Shown: piece after piece, positions 36,395-61,739 of the stretch
Layout of the letters: each line of letters begins with the position of its first letter
Numbering within the stretch: the first letter of the stretch is position 1
Assembly: GCA_023630585.1 (NCBI GenBank)
Contig: CM042567.1
Coordinates: 1,885,001-1,949,000 of the forward strand
Source of the DNA: Cranoglanis bouderius
Taxonomy: Eukaryota > Chordata > Actinopteri > Siluriformes > Cranoglanididae
Direction: 5' to 3'
DNA length: 64,000 nucleotides
Made by a program: the position numbers and the translations under genes
Notes under the pieces: model-generated
Database searches by the model: none
Told to the model about the DNA's origin: nothing
What the model saw: the letters and a program-made list of their open reading frames with translations, nothing else

Positions 36395-36778
36395 AGCGAC
36401 GACTGAATGACAAACAGGTCGCAGACACCACCGCTGTGTTTGCTGACACTGCTAACATGGCAGTCTGTTTTAGGTTAAACACTGCGTACCGAGGCATAAA
36501 GCGCTTTCCCCACACACACACACACACACACACACCAGACAGCAATCACTCGAGCTCCGTGTTAATTAGAGTTCACACGTTTTGTAGTCAGGATGTTAGG
36601 ATCACGTCACGGCTAGAGACGTTTCCAGGCTGGATGGCAAAATTGATTCATCTCGCTGTCTAGTAGTGTGAGCGAGTCCGATTAATAAATCTCAACGCTG
36701 ATCAGACACTCCCCTCACCTCTGACTTCATTAAAAATACTAAATTTCCGTCTGCGCACATACGCAACAAACATTATTC

Positions 36779-36797
36779 ACTACACTACCCACAATGC
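36779..36797 (+). promoter_or_regulatory. SBS-like motif 3' of GFOD2
   Basis: actacactacccacaatgc fits ACTACA-nnn-CCCA-nAATGC well. No start codon is close, so its target is unclear. Confidence 0.4.
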
Positions 36798-36841
36798 AGT
36801 GCTCCTGCTGTGAACTCGCGCGTAACACTTCGCACTAACCT

Positions 36842-37184
36842 GGGGCTGGGCGACATGACAAAAATATCACATCCCGATACTCGAGGACGTTTCTACGATA
36901 CACGACGCGATGCGTAACACGATACATAATTTAGCTACCAAACCGTCCGTAAAACAGGAGTAAAATAAATAACAGAGTTTGGTGATACTTTTCTTTAATA
37001 CCTACAAAGACGAGGATGATTAAGTTTTAAAAATTACGTCAAACCAGCGGCATCCGTTCGGTACCGTTTAATTTGTAATTATTTTTAAAAAATGCATCAT
37101 CGTACCAACGATGTCTCGATAAAAGTGGATCGCGTAATCGTTTATCACGATGTTGATATTATGTCGATTGTATCGCCCAGCCCT
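36842..37184. mobile_element. TIR-bounded MITE (family M4), about 340 bp
   Basis: Left end ggggctgggcga, right end tcgcccagcccta. The interior has gatacacgacgcgatgcgta and other gatac/gtatc motifs shared with the copy at 45444-45828. A fragment lies at about 27869-27943. Confidence 0.75.
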
Positions 37185-37230
37185 ACTGCTACCTCTGCCG
37201 TCACTCGGAGCGCGTTGTTCCTAATTTCAT

Positions 37231-37263
<33 letters not shown>

Positions 37264-37554
37264 GGAAGACTGCGTCGTCTGTGTTTAGATTTGTGATAAA
37301 TACTGACATCCTGAGAGAAAAGTCGTTCTCAGAAATGTCTTTCTAAGAAAGAAAAAAATTCAGGGATTTGTTGTTTTTTTCTTTGTTTTTTTGTTTTTGT
37401 TTGTCATATAAACATAAACAAGGCTGTCGTAATATATTTTTCCATTCCTTTCCTTTCACCACCAGATTTTCGCTCCGTAACCCTCGTATACCGTACAACT
37501 CGTAAACCTTTTCCCTTCGTTATAAAACGACCTTGAATTTGAGAAAATGCTCTA

Positions 37555-37587
<33 letters not shown>

Positions 37588-37891
37588 CATTATTATCATT
37601 ATTATTATTATTATGTCAGCTGAGGGAACTTACTTACAGGTCAATACGTATAATACAGATATGCACATCGTTAGCTGAATCGTTAAAATGTTTATTTAAT
37701 AAATGTTTATTAAACTTTTTTATTTTATTTTTTTTAATCCGAGTGGTGGAGGGAAATTCAGACCTTTCAGACAGGAAGTAGAGAGCGCAGTCTGTTGTCT
37801 GAAAAGCTCTTAAAGCTGATTATCGTTTAAAGTTAAACCATTTTTTTTAAATGGACTGAAGAAACACTGGAGTTACGTCACTGGAAAACAG

Positions 37892-37929
<38 letters not shown>

Positions 37930-38368
37930 ACTCTCTAAGCTACACAGCTAGGTGTTTCGCTGTGAATATTTTTATTTGTCGTATTTTATTTAAACGTTTT
38001 AAGCTGAGTGTTTGTGCAGGATTAATCCAGGATGTTTATTGAACTGAATAGCAGCTAGCAGTTAATGCCATCGGTGTGCGGCTCAGAGGAGGAACGCTTC
38101 TCACGTGTCGGGACTGTAACGTGACGCTTGCTGTGAGACGTCGTCTGCTGTTGGTGTTTTCAAAACTAATATGTATTTAAAAAAAAAACTTTTCCGGTGT
38201 GTATTTATTGTCTAAAACTGTGTGTGAGAGAGAGAGATGGAGAAACAGTGTTCCTTTAGGGTTTAATAAAACACTTCATAATTAATTCCAGTTGTCTTGG
38301 CTGTTTTGTGTTAAGATAAATATGATCCTGTACAGATTTTATGAATAGTTTTCTTTCATAACACCTAA

Positions 38369-38370
<2 letters not shown>

Positions 38371-38444
<74 letters not shown>
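38371..38444. repeat. (AT)n microsatellite
   Basis: AT repeat flanked by a direct repeat of ctttcataacacctaaagat at about 38353 and 38445; a shorter (AT)n follows at 38467. Confidence 0.95.
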
Positions 38445-38446
<2 letters not shown>

Positions 38447-38582
38447 TTCATAACACCTAAAGATAGATATATATATATATATATATATTTCTGGAAATCT
38501 CCTAAACAGCCGTTTTTCCCTGTATAAACCTCGACTCCTCTCTGGACTGAAGCACTTCACTGACTGATTTACAGCAGAGTCT

Positions 38583-38848
38583 GGACTCTGAACATCTCAT
38601 GCAGACTGTTGAACATCTGGTTCCAGATTTATTCCCTCTTTGCTGTTTATAACATGCTCCACTCTTCTGGGAAGGCTTTCCACTAGATTTTTGGGGCGTG
38701 GCTGTGTGGATTTGTGTTCATTAGTGAGCTTGAGGTCAGGTACTGATGTTGATGTGAGGAGGCTCCAGTTCCAGTTCATCCCGAAGGTGTTCAGTGGGGT
38801 TGAGGTCAGGGCTCTGTGTAGGACACTATCAGGAATCTCCAGATACAA
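38583..38848 (-). pseudogene. Tc1-like transposase C-terminal relic
   Basis: Minus-strand reading in two frames gives a degraded PDLNP-like segment (TSTPLNTFGMNWNWSLL in one frame) followed by LVESLPRRVEHVINSKEGIN, typical of Tc1 transposase C-termini. No ends visible. Confidence 0.6.
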
Positions 38849-39194
38849 TTTGCCATTGGTTTTGCTCAGTAACTATTTCACAGTGTGTTTTCCTGATTTA
38901 ACACAAAATCAATAAACTTCTCACAGATTCATTCATCAGTTTATTTTTTGATTTTATTTGTTACAAGAAAACCAAACTAATGACATTTGTTGAAGGGTAA
39001 ACAAACAAAAACAAACAAGAGGTTGAATGGGAACATAATCATCATTTAGTGTCAGTCAGATTTCTTCGACTGTATAATGTTTATACGCGTCCTGTCCTGG
39101 TCACATATTAATGTTGAAGGTTTATTTATTTATTTATTTTTAAAATTTAATGTAGTTTTCTGAAGCGAATTTTACTCTAACGAACTCTAGCGGT

Positions 39195-39215
39195 CATGTA
39201 ATTCCCACAATGCAC
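39195..39215 (+). promoter_or_regulatory. SBS-like motif upstream of the double-BED gene
   Basis: catgtaattcccacaatgca then c: second half CCCACAATGC is a close match, first half (ATGTA) is imperfect. About 590 bp before the predicted ATG. Confidence 0.4.
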
Positions 39216-39742
39216 CGCGTTGTTTGGTTTGATTAGCGCGCACCTTTTACTCCTCTCCAGAGGAATACCGCGAGTTACTATGGCAACATCTTTTTCAGAT
39301 TTCTCCTCAGACTTTTGACTGTTGAAAATGGCGGATTAATCGTTGTTATTTTGTTTGTTTGTTTGTTTTAAGTTGCGTATCTAGTTATAAACGTGTTCGG
39401 TTTATAGTTTGTCTCGGTTAATTTACTGTTGTTAGGTTTGAAATAGCGAGTTAGCTAACGTTGCGCGCGCGCGCGCGCGCAAACGCGACGGAACGACACT
39501 CCTGTCGCAGAGTGATGATGAAACTACGTGTAACGTAGTGTATGAAATAGGGTGAGTATGATCCATTTCGGATTTTTCCCAGCCCCTCCTCCACCGGATC
39601 TTAAATAATTTTGTACAGCTATAGAAATCGTGCACTGGTTGATAAATTGTGCGATTTCTGATACTAAATTCATACTTCCCCGCCGCGGCCACCTTTGCGT
39701 AAGAGTAAATAATAACGTGTGGCGCTGCAGAAACACCGCCGG

Positions 39743-39760
39743 TCCTGTAGGGGGCAGTAC
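39743..39760 (+). promoter_or_regulatory. CTCF-like site 5' of the double-BED gene
   Basis: ctgtagggggcagtac fits the CTCF core. It lies within 60 bases of the predicted start codon. Confidence 0.4.
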
Positions 39761-39803
39761 AGAGTGTCGCAGTCACAGCGCTCAGAACAAAACCAACTCT
39801 CAA

Positions 39804-42170
39804 ATGGCGGCACGAAAACGAAGCATAGTGTGGTCATTTTTCCAAGCCGAGGACGACAAACGAGTATTATGTCTCCTTTGTATGAAAACGGTTTTATATT
39901 TCGGTCACACGACCAACATGCTTCGGCATTTACGAGCGAAACATCCGAATGATTTCTCCGCTTTGGACAAGAGAAAATCCACAACGGGAAAAAGCGCATC
40001 CAACCATAATAACGGCTGTGTAGAAGGTTTGGACTGCTGTTAGATTCCAACACAGCATTGAAAAATATATATATATTTATATATATATATAGAGAGATAT
40101 CACTCGGGTTTTTTTAATTATTATTATTATTCGTATCCAGTAACACAATATAGACACTGCGCTTTTTATATTTATATAAAGACCCCGTGAGATCTGCTAA
40201 GCATTCTTGGCGCCAACGCCAACATTATCATAGCCTGCTAAGCAGAAGAAGAAGAAGGGGAAAAAAAGGCTACGCTAATTTAAACAAATATCCAAATAAA
40301 GATTCCGCTCACAAAACCTGTTTCGAGTTAACAAGAAACAGTAAATGATCAGCGCGCGCCGAAACAGTTAGTCAGGACTTCATCGATATTCGCGCGCGCT
40401 AGGCTTTGCTAGCTAGCTAGCTAGCTGGCTAACACGAGCTGAATGTTCTTTCTCCTCGTCCTGCCCTTTTTTTTCTTTTTTTCCTTCAGGCGCCATTTTT
40501 GCCCCCGTATGTTCTCACACTTACCGTCAACAAAATAAATCATTAAAAGCGACGGAATATAAGATTCGAGTAGCGAAAACACTCCGTCCTGATCCGGTAC
40601 GAGTGTCACGCGCGGCTCTGTTCACTTCCACTAAAATGAATCACTCATTTTGAACTTCGTTAATGGATCGAGCGAATCGGTTCTTCTAAACCGACCGAAT
40701 CGAAATGTATCGAATCGACTGTCTAAAGAGTGCTTGTTTATTTTTATCGCTATTTTACATATAAAAACACACGACATGACTTTTTTTTTTTCCAGTCACG
40801 ATCCACAGCCCTTTGTCTCATTATTATTATTATTATTATTATAAATATTAAATATTAATTAAAATAACTTTTCTCCATTTTTTTTCCCCTCCCCCTCATA
40901 ACTGACTTTGCGTTATTGTGTCTCCTTCTTCACAGTGACCGTCATGATGGACGAGCAGCAAGTGGAAGTCCCGGCCGAGGTGGGAGACGCCGAGATGGAC
41001 GGGGCGATCCGAGGAATCCTGTGTGCCGCTGCAGGAGAAGCGGCGACGGAAGGTGAGGCGTCCGGGTGCGAAGGCGAGGGCAGAGGGACTCAGGGGGGCA
41101 GCCCCGCCCCGACCCAAACCCCAACCTCGCGCAAGTGGAGCGCGGTGTGGGTCCATTACCGCAAAGTGGACCAGGAGAAGAAGGCGCTGTGTTTGCTGTG
41201 CATGGAGAAGATCCAGCACCAGAGCAGCACCAGTAACCTCATCAGACACCTGCAGAACAAGCACCCTGCCGAGTACGCCCAGCTCGAGGAGCATTCGCAG
41301 AAACGACCCCCGAAACGCAAAAGCGAGGATCCGGATTACGTCCCTGCGACATCGCCCAAAACTCGCACCGTGACGCCCAGCCGCATCGTCCCGTCTCAGC
41401 TCAGCAGCAGTCTAACGGGTACGGATCTCCCCGGGTCCTTTCTCTCTCTCTCTCTCTTTATACACCGTCATAAATCACACAGTCTGGCTTGGTTTAAAAA
41501 TAATAATTTTACACCCATCATGTAATGTGATTAAACACTTTTTACCTTTTACAGTTTTCCACTTTACTCAAATTTATTGATCAACTCGGACCTTTTCAGC
41601 ATCGTACTTGTATTTTGATTTGATTTTATTAGGTATTTTATTGTCTGTTCTGTATTAATTTAATTAAATTTATTAATTTAAATTATAATAATTTAACCCC
41701 CAACCCAAGTATATTTCTCTTGCTGTTTAAATCCCGGGAAAGACTTTCTGGTTAATTAAAATTTTCCTGTGTCAGTAGTTGACTGGAGCGACGGGAGGAG
41801 GATCCTGGAGCGCGAGCGGGAGCTGACGGAGGCCCTGAGGCGCGTGCAGCAGGAAGAGGGACGGAGTCTGCAGCAGCAGAGGGATCTGATGCAGCAGATC
41901 CGAGAGCTGGACGCGGAACGACGAGCGCTTCAGAACCAGAAACGCGAGCAGGAGGACGAACATCACAGACTGAAGAGGGAAAAGGAAGAGCTGGAAACCA
42001 CCAGGATGGAGCTCCAGAAGGAGAAAGAAGAACTCCAGAAGGAGCGCGAGGAGCTGTTTAAGGCCAAGGAGGAGTTTCGGAAAGAGAAGGAGGAGTTGGA
42101 GAGACAGAGACAGGAAATCCACAGAGAGGGACACATACCGGGCCAAGTGTCCGAGTTTTACAACTGTTGA
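39804..42170 (+). CDS. Predicted double BED-type zinc-finger protein with C-terminal coiled coil
   Basis: Three exons, 39804-40026, 40936-41418 and 41776-42170, join with GT-AG introns, all in phase 1, giving 366 aa. Exon 1 (MAARKRSIVWSFFQAEDD) carries one BED finger: W10, C23, C26, H42, H47. Exon 2 carries an acidic Gly/Glu linker and a second finger (W146, C160, C163, H179, H184), then a basic PPKRKS segment that may be a nuclear signal. Exon 3 is a long charged coiled coil (about residues 240-355, many KEELE/QKE heptads) ending in EFYNC. BED fingers bind DNA and come from hAT transposases; many vertebrate genes of this kind are domesticated. No hAT catalytic domain is seen, so this looks like a small nuclear DNA-binding or dimerising factor. 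I cannot name an orthologue. Exon 1 has a weaker donor (gaag|gtttgg), and a protein starting at MMDEQQVEV in exon 2 is possible. Confidence 0.75.
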
Positions 42171-44252
42171 TTTGTCTTAACACTTCACTGTTAATGCGAG
42201 CTCTTTGTAAGTTTTAAAATGCTTTAGTGAACGTAGCCGACAGATTTCATTACCTTTGCCTTTTTTTTTTTTTTTTTTTTTTTCTTTTCTTTCCCCCTCT
42301 GCTGGACGTTCTCCATGTTGAGACCTGATGATGATGATGATGATGATGAGGGAGGAAATTTTCCTGTAAATGATGCATTTCACTGTGTACTTTAACATTG
42401 TAAGTTGTGCAGAACTCAATACAGCGTTCTCACACACTCCCGTCACCGAGCCGTCCTTTTCTACTCGCCTCAGTATCTGTTGTCACGATCTGAAACCTGA
42501 CGGTAGCCGCGCCGTTGTGCCGTACAAAGTATTGGCGCCCCTCTGCCCTGTCCGTCGGTGAACCAGGATCCTTGCGCAGATATGATTTATGTGATTGTTT
42601 ACTACAGCAGTGTTCCCATTGATTTATTTTATTTTTTATCTTTTTTGTTTTGTTTTGTATTGAACCTTTTACTCGTTATTGATGAACTTCCATGACCTTT
42701 CCATGACCCCATCTTTCCGCCAGAACGGCTATATTCGAGTTGTAGTCAGCTAAACCTGAAATTAGACATCACTAGAAAGATTTTAACTAAATTGTGAAAT
42801 GTATTTCCTGAATATTGTTACACCTAGGTTTATTATTATTATTATTATTATTATTCTTAGCCTAGTGTTTTTTTTTTGTTTTTTTTGTGTAGTTGTCCCA
42901 CAGGCTAGCAAGTTATTTTTAAAAAATTTTTTTTGTTGTTACTTTGGTTCATTTTATAAATGAAACACAAAGCAAGGCTTTTAAACGTTTACTATGAGAT
43001 ACGAGATCACCCGATGTAGGAGAAATGTTTCTTGTTCATAATGTGTGTTCATATTTTATGTATAAAGCATAAAATATACAACTGTTAAAAAAAAACAACA
43101 TACAATTGTATTTTCAAAAGCAGAAGAAATTAATTATAATAAATTTAAAAAAAATCGGCTTGGCCCTGGTACTATGAAACTACAAGTCGTATACCTAAAA
43201 ACCTGAACTACCTGCATGCTGAATTTCACCTCCATTCCTGATTAAATAAAAAAACATTTCAGAAACACTCTCATTGCACAAATCATTAAATACCAACAAA
43301 CTCACTGCTTAATATGTAGTTTTAAACATAAAGGACACATGAGCCCTGAGTATGAGGTTATAGGTGCAGGGTTAAATATGAATAAATAATTAGATGCGTG
43401 TTCGAAGTTACCCTCATTTGGTTAAATTAATTTAATTTCTAAAAGAAACGCGAACATGAGATTTATTTGTAGAGAGGTTTCAACGAGGCTGCGTTTCCCT
43501 AGACTCGGTCGGCGCCACTGCGCATGCGCGAGCTTCCGGGTCAACGATCGTAAACGTAGTATACAAACAGACGAACTTTATTTTATTATTGTTTGACGAT
43601 AGACCTCGCGCAGTAGTCGTTTGTTACAAAACAGGATATGAAGTGAACAGTTTTCACAACAATATCTTGGACAAAAGAACACAAATGTCTGGAACGAGGC
43701 GTGTTTTTGTTAGTTTTATAAACTGTAAACAAATACAAAACTATTGCAACGATACTTATGTAGTGTCCGTGACATTAAAAGGCCTCTTTGTCTATCCGTA
43801 GTTGTTTTCTCCTAACCAGCGTACACTGAATGCCTAGTTGTCGAACAATTTTGAAGAGAAATTGAATCTCTTAATCCTCAAAAAAAAAAAACATGTATTT
43901 TTCGATTTCAACATCGCGAAAGCATTTATACGTTTTTATAAACAAACGCACCTAGTTTGTCCCTTACCGCGCACCGTTGTCGAGTCACGTGATGTAGTGT
44001 AAACGGAAAAACCCGCATTCAAAATGGCTGACTGTTAACTTATTTAAATAACGAAAAACAGCTTTTAGACCAGGTTTATTCACATTTATTTATACAACAG
44101 GCTATTTCTCGTGCTGGTGTGGTTCTTTTTTTAATGTGATTTGAATCCAGGTAAACAACCAGACGAAGGAAAGTGGATTATGAGATATTTATTGACTTAA
44201 CCAGCCTGTTTTGGTTAGAGAATATCCTCTAGACATATCCTTCAGCTCCATC
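42171..44252. other. 3' UTR of the double-BED gene and VRK3 promoter region
   Basis: 42171-43450 is AT-rich with homopolymer runs and no coding sequence; a copy of the aaagtattggcgcccctctg end motif is at about 42526. Around 43490-44030 the sequence becomes CpG-richer with an NRF1-like site (43519), an E-box tcacgtga (43985) and aaaatggctgac (about 44021, YY1-like), which suits the VRK3 promoter. A probable leader intron acceptor (ttttggttag) precedes the VRK3 start at about 44218. Confidence 0.5.
43519..43530. promoter_or_regulatory. NRF1-like palindrome, probable VRK3 promoter
   Basis: tgcgcatgcgcg followed by an ETS-like cttccggg, typical of housekeeping CpG promoters. Confidence 0.45.
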
Positions 44253-56806
<12,554 letters not shown>

Positions 56807-57074
56807 AGAGAGACCGAGATGAGGCCCGCACCGGATTGCCTTGGATTTTACAATAAATCGTTTGCTTTTAGAGGAAACAGGATGATGATGATGATGATGA
56901 TGATGTTTTAACGGTGTTTTCTGATGTTTTACACCACAGCGCTGTGACTGTTTATCGAGTTTGAGGTTAAAACCATTAAGATTTCACTTTTTACGTTTAC
57001 GTTTTTGTTTTTAGCACTGATGACCTTTGATTTTAATAATAGTTATTAATAATTGTTAAGTGTGTGGATTTGAC

Positions 57075-57080
57075 AATAAA
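57075..57080 (+). terminator. vrk3: VRK3 polyadenylation signal (an earlier one at 56852-56857)
   Basis: AATAAA at 56852 lies only 46 bases after the stop; a second at 57075 would give a 270-base 3' UTR. Which is used cannot be told. Confidence 0.6.
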
Positions 57081-57253
57081 TACATTTTATTAAAACTATT
57101 GTTTTGTTTTTTTCTTTTTAATATTCGACGTTTCTTCCTCAGGTCGTCTCAGAGGTTTTTCTCGCCCCAGTTATCCACGGTTTGTTCATTAGGCATCTCA
57201 ATCTAAACCCAGACTTCTTTAAAGATAAAAAATCCCTTTATTTAATTGTGAGA

Positions 57254-57292
<39 letters not shown>

Positions 57293-57414
57293 TTATTATT
57301 ATTATATAAACCACTTATTTGCTGGTTTATCAGTTCCACCTGCCACACCGGTGTATAATTACTGACTAGTCACTGACTTACTCTCTTTACACGTTCTGTT
57401 TACTTTTAGTTCTT

Positions 57415-57600
57415 TTTGATCTTTCTTTCTTTCTGTCTTTCCACATTATTTTAATTGTCTGCTGTTCAGTTCTTTTTTTTTTCTTTCTTTCCATGTTTGT
57501 TTACTTTTTCTTTCTTTCTTTCTTTCTTTTTCTTTCCACATTTGTTTACTTTTTCTTTCTTTCTGTCTTTCTTTCCACATTATGTTTATTTTAATTGTAA
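57415..57600. repeat. Short relative of the VRK3-intron TTTC array
   Basis: Contains two catgtttgtttactttttct / cacatttgtttactttttct blocks within TTTC runs, the same unit as at 54230-55545, 2 kb away. Confidence 0.8.
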
Positions 57601-58805
57601 TAGTATTTTACTTTGTAACTGTAATTTTAATAGTAAAGAAATAAAATAATTCCTGGCTCCAGAAGGAGACTGAAACACTGAGAGAGACACAAAAAGACAC
57701 TTTTCCTGACTAACTGACTGATTAAAATGCTCCATGGAGAGATGAAATGAACTGTTCCAGAGAATTACATTTATTTATTTATTTGTTTGTTTATTATTTC
57801 TTTTTTTATTACATATGTTTTTTTCTTAAATACTCTTCTTAGATTTCTTTCTGTGGGATTGTCAACTTCTTTGTGTTGATTTCTTGTTTATATTTTTCCT
57901 TGTATCTTATGACGTATGAGGGGTGAAAAATGCGAAGTTAAAATCAAGCTGAAAAAGAAATGTGAGGGAGCGTAATAAACAGTACTGATAAAAACTTTCT
58001 TACAGAGTTTACACTGGGTCGGCACTGGACAGGAAACCCAGGGGGCAGTGTTTATCACCTGTATAACCAGTCCCTGTCACTGATTGGGCTTCTTGTCTGG
58101 CCTGCTTATAGGCCAAGGTGATGATGACCCTGACCAGTGCAGGGTTATTATAGTTTTAAAAAATATTGCTAGTTGTTATTTTTATTTCATTTTGTATTTT
58201 GGTTTTCAATTTCAGTTTCATTTCGGTTAGTTTTAATGATGCATAAATAGCTTTGATTTGATTATTTTTTCTACAATCATTACTTTTATTTTGTATTTAG
58301 TTTTAGTATCATTTTAGTTTTGAATTTGCTTTTATCAGCAGCAGAATCAAACTTAAAAAAAATCCCAAATTGGGCTCTACCTTTTCCTACCTTTCTTTTC
58401 CTTTTCTTAAGTCAGACCACCCAACATTTAAAATACGAAAATGTAAGTCTTATCCTCTGAAATTCTGTTTCGTATTGCCGGTGGACATTATAGCTGCAGT
58501 TTACTTTTCGTTTATTTGTATTTCATTTATTTCACTTGTGTTATTTTAGTTTTATTTTTATTTCAGTTAACGCTGATGTTTTTTCACTGATAGCTGTAGT
58601 TTTCATGATAGTTTTCATTAACGATAATACCCTTTAACCAGTGAGGGAAGCATCCATGATGACTGACTCGCTCTGCTGGGGCACTGCACCCAGGAAGACC
58701 CCTTTTGTACCAAAAGCCCAACATATGTAAGAAGAATTTGAGAGCTAGACAGACCGCCTTCAGCTCTTCACACAGGAGCCCCACCTGTGCCCTGACTCGC
58801 TCTGC

Positions 58806-59015
58806 TCCCAGGCTATCCATCCATTTTCTGTATTACACAGAGTCACAGGGAGCCTGGAGCCTATCCCAGGGCACCCGGGCACAAGGCTGGGAACACTCTG
58901 GACGGGGTGCCAACCCATCGTAGGACACAATTGCAAACACATTCACACACTATGGACAATTTGGAGATGCCAATCAGCCTACAACGCATGTCTTTGGACT
59001 GGGGGAGGAACCGCC
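58806..59015 (+). repeat. Common teleost dispersed repeat
   Basis: catccattttctgtattaca, gagcctggagcctatcccag, ggacaatttggagatgccaa, tgcatgtctttggactgggg: a string of motifs seen across fish genomes in the same order. Class not assigned here. Confidence 0.6.
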
Positions 59016-60032
59016 ACCCCCCCCAACAGATAACCCCTTTTTAATACTAAGACCAGCTTGACTTTTTACTTCACATTACATTATGTGTTACTTTCTTCTT
59101 ATTTTCACCCGTCATCCCCCTGTCATATTGATTGTGATGGGGACCCATTTCAGTTCTCACTGCCTTCTGTGTCAATACTTGTTGTCTCCTTTGATCCAAG
59201 AGGTATGCCATGTTTCTGTAAAAAAAAAAAAAAAAGAGAGAGACGGTTTTAATGTATGAAATATTTTTGCTGGCCCATAACTGATGCATGGTTTATTCCA
59301 GCAGACATGGCTTAGTGAGAAGAAAAGCTTACCATAAACTAGTAACTTTAAAATACAGTTTAACAATTCAGCCAGGGAGACTTGAAAGTTCAACAACCAA
59401 GGCTTGTTGGCTTTATTCTACACAGATGTTCACATTCAAACTGACTCATCATTCATGAGAATTCATGAGTTTAAAATGAAATGGGGGGGGGGGGCTGGGG
59501 GGCACAAAATGTCCCCAAAATGTCCCCAAAATGTGAGGAAACAAGAACACACACACACACACACGGGCACATACCCATACGTAGTGCAAATCTAATACAA
59601 ATCTGTTATATACAGTGCAAGGGAATGTAATGTGATGGCAGAAGAGATTGGATGTGTTGGATAAATATAAAAAACTAAACTGTGTGTTGCATATAATTAT
59701 TGCTCAATGGGCAATTTTAACTGTTCACGAGATGGATAGCCTGAGGGGAAAAAAATGTTCCTGTGCCTGACGGTTCTGGTGCTCAGAGCTCTGAGGCGTT
59801 GGCCAGAAGGCAACAGTTCAAAAAGGTAGTGGGCAGGGTGAGTGGGGTCCATTGTTTATTTTTAATTGTTTACTTTTTAGTTCTTTCTTTTTTTTTTCTT
59901 TCTTTCAGCTCCACCTACCACATGGGTCAACTGACATGTGTATAATTACTGTCTAGTCAATCTGTTGTGCTGTATAAAGTATTGGCACCCATTTACCTTG
60001 TCCATCAATGGAAAGTGTGCACCACTGAACAG

Positions 60033-60033
60033 A

Positions 60034-60090
<57 letters not shown>
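60033..60090. repeat. (ATT)n microsatellite
   Basis: About 19 units of TTA. Confidence 0.95.
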
Positions 60091-60091
<1 letters not shown>

Positions 60092-60190
60092 TGGATGTTG
60101 GTTTATTATCAGTACACCAATGGATCAGCTACAGAAATGTTGTTAGGGTGGTTTAAACACTGCACAATGTTCTGTTTCACCGGAAATGTT

Positions 60191-60206
60191 CCTGAAGAGG
60201 GCAGCA
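60191..60206 (+). promoter_or_regulatory. CTCF-like site in the ACD promoter
   Basis: cctgaagagggcagca resembles the CTCF core; 250 bp 5' of the ACD start. Confidence 0.3.
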
Positions 60207-60456
60207 GAGACGCGCGGATGCTTTACACCCAAACCGGAACTTAAAATCCTTCGACGTGTTTCTGCACGGAGCGAAAACAATCGCGCAGCGTTCAACTGAG
60301 CCGCCAATTCAGCTGTCGGGTTTTGAGCGAAAACTGACGTTACATATGAGCTGTTAACCCGAGAAATTAGAATAGAAATTAAATAAACAGTTTTAACATG
60401 TAACGGTGGTGTAAATAAACGTTCAGAAAGGAGTTTTTAAACCTCTTTAGGCGGTA

Positions 60457-61706
60457 ATGCGGCGCTACAGGACTGAGAGTGAACCGGAGCCGTGGATCGA
60501 GCAGCTGATTCAAAACTACGGCAAAGAGCAACGAGACCTCCGCGTCAGAGCTCATGTAGTCGGGGTGAGACTCTGACTCCTGACATGCTTTTTAAATAAT
60601 AATTAATCAGACATGTGACGTGAAGCTGGCAAACGGGGGGGCTGCTGTCTGTGTGAACATGACTTGGTGAAGAATCAGCTACAGAGTGACTTCAACTGTC
60701 TTGAGCTACATCATTCTCCTCTTCTGCTATTACAGCCACGCCGGTGATTGCATTTCAGTGCATCACCACTGCAACACAGTGATGAAAATGAAATGCAGTG
60801 CACTGGGGAATTAGATTCATTTCTGTCAGAATTGTTAAAAATAATTAAAAAAAAAAAACAAGCAATCCCAGCAGTGAACTAGTGAAAGCTTTGCTTTTCA
60901 GTGTGAAACGTTCCCTGTATGACACTAACGACAAGCAATACCATCTGTGTGTTGTATCTCATACGGCGAAATGTAATGCTAAGGCCTTTGGATTGCTTTT
61001 AATAGTGGATTATCAATGTTCTCCTCTGACACATATTCAGACGCGTGTAATTATTTAAAAACAATCCACCACTGATTCGTTTTGTACTGTGAGATAAAGC
61101 CTAAAGCATAAAGGTTTTGCTTTTCAGTGTGGCACGTTGTCCTCATATCAAAGGAAAAGCGGTACTGTCTGTGTATTGCATTTCACATTTGATTGCTTTT
61201 CTGTCTTTCGGTAATCTTTATATAACGTATACGTAAATCAAAATAAATGATGTGATTCTTGTTAAAATCTTGATTTAACGTTACGTGACCGTACCCAACT
61301 TTCATACTACGTTTACTGCGTGCTTTTAAATGCAAATATAAATTTGCAAAACATTACAAGTAGTAGAAGAAAAGGAACAGGGATGACTGAAATGTGATCT
61401 ATTAACAAATTAAAATATGCAAATGATGTGATGATGTCATAAATGTATTGTAGCACTTTCTTTCTCCAGTTGATCTAAAGATGCTCATTAGTGAGGCAAA
61501 CTCTCTATTAGATCAGATTTGCATATTTTAGTATAAATATGCATATCTGTATTGGTTACGCTGAAACATCGGACTGTTGGAACGTTTTGAGGGGCGTGGC
61601 CAAGTGGAAAGTTCTGGAGCAGTCTGGTGGGTGGGGCTAAAACAAAGGGTTGTAGTCAGTGAAAAATACAGAATGTGAGATGTAAAGTAGGAACTGAATT
61701 TGTTTT

Positions 61707-61739
<33 letters not shown>

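Larger units (their letters stand above)
36395..39803. other. Intergenic region between GFOD2 and the double-BED gene
   Basis: No gene seen. Contains a possible GFOD2 poly(A) signal at 36684-36689, an SBS-like motif at 36779, a TIR MITE (36842-37184), (ATT)n and (TG)n tracts, a (AT)n tract at 38371-38444, a Tc1-like relic at 38583-38848, and CpG-rich promoter-like sequence from about 39180, with a (GC)n run at 39467-39481. Confidence 0.6.
57081..60456. other. Intergenic region between VRK3 and ACD
   Basis: No gene seen. It holds (ATT)n tracts (57259-57306, 60033-60090), a short relative of the 54-kb TTTC array (57415-57600), AT-rich low-complexity sequence (58140-58640), a common teleost dispersed repeat (58806-59015), a G-run (59483-59494) and, from 60170, the probable ACD promoter with an ETS-like accggaaat and a CTCF-like site. 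Confidence 0.6.

Noticed and set aside
43589..43801. 70-aa plus-strand frame upstream of VRK3
   Set aside because: AT-rich, no domain, and it lies where the VRK3 leader is expected.
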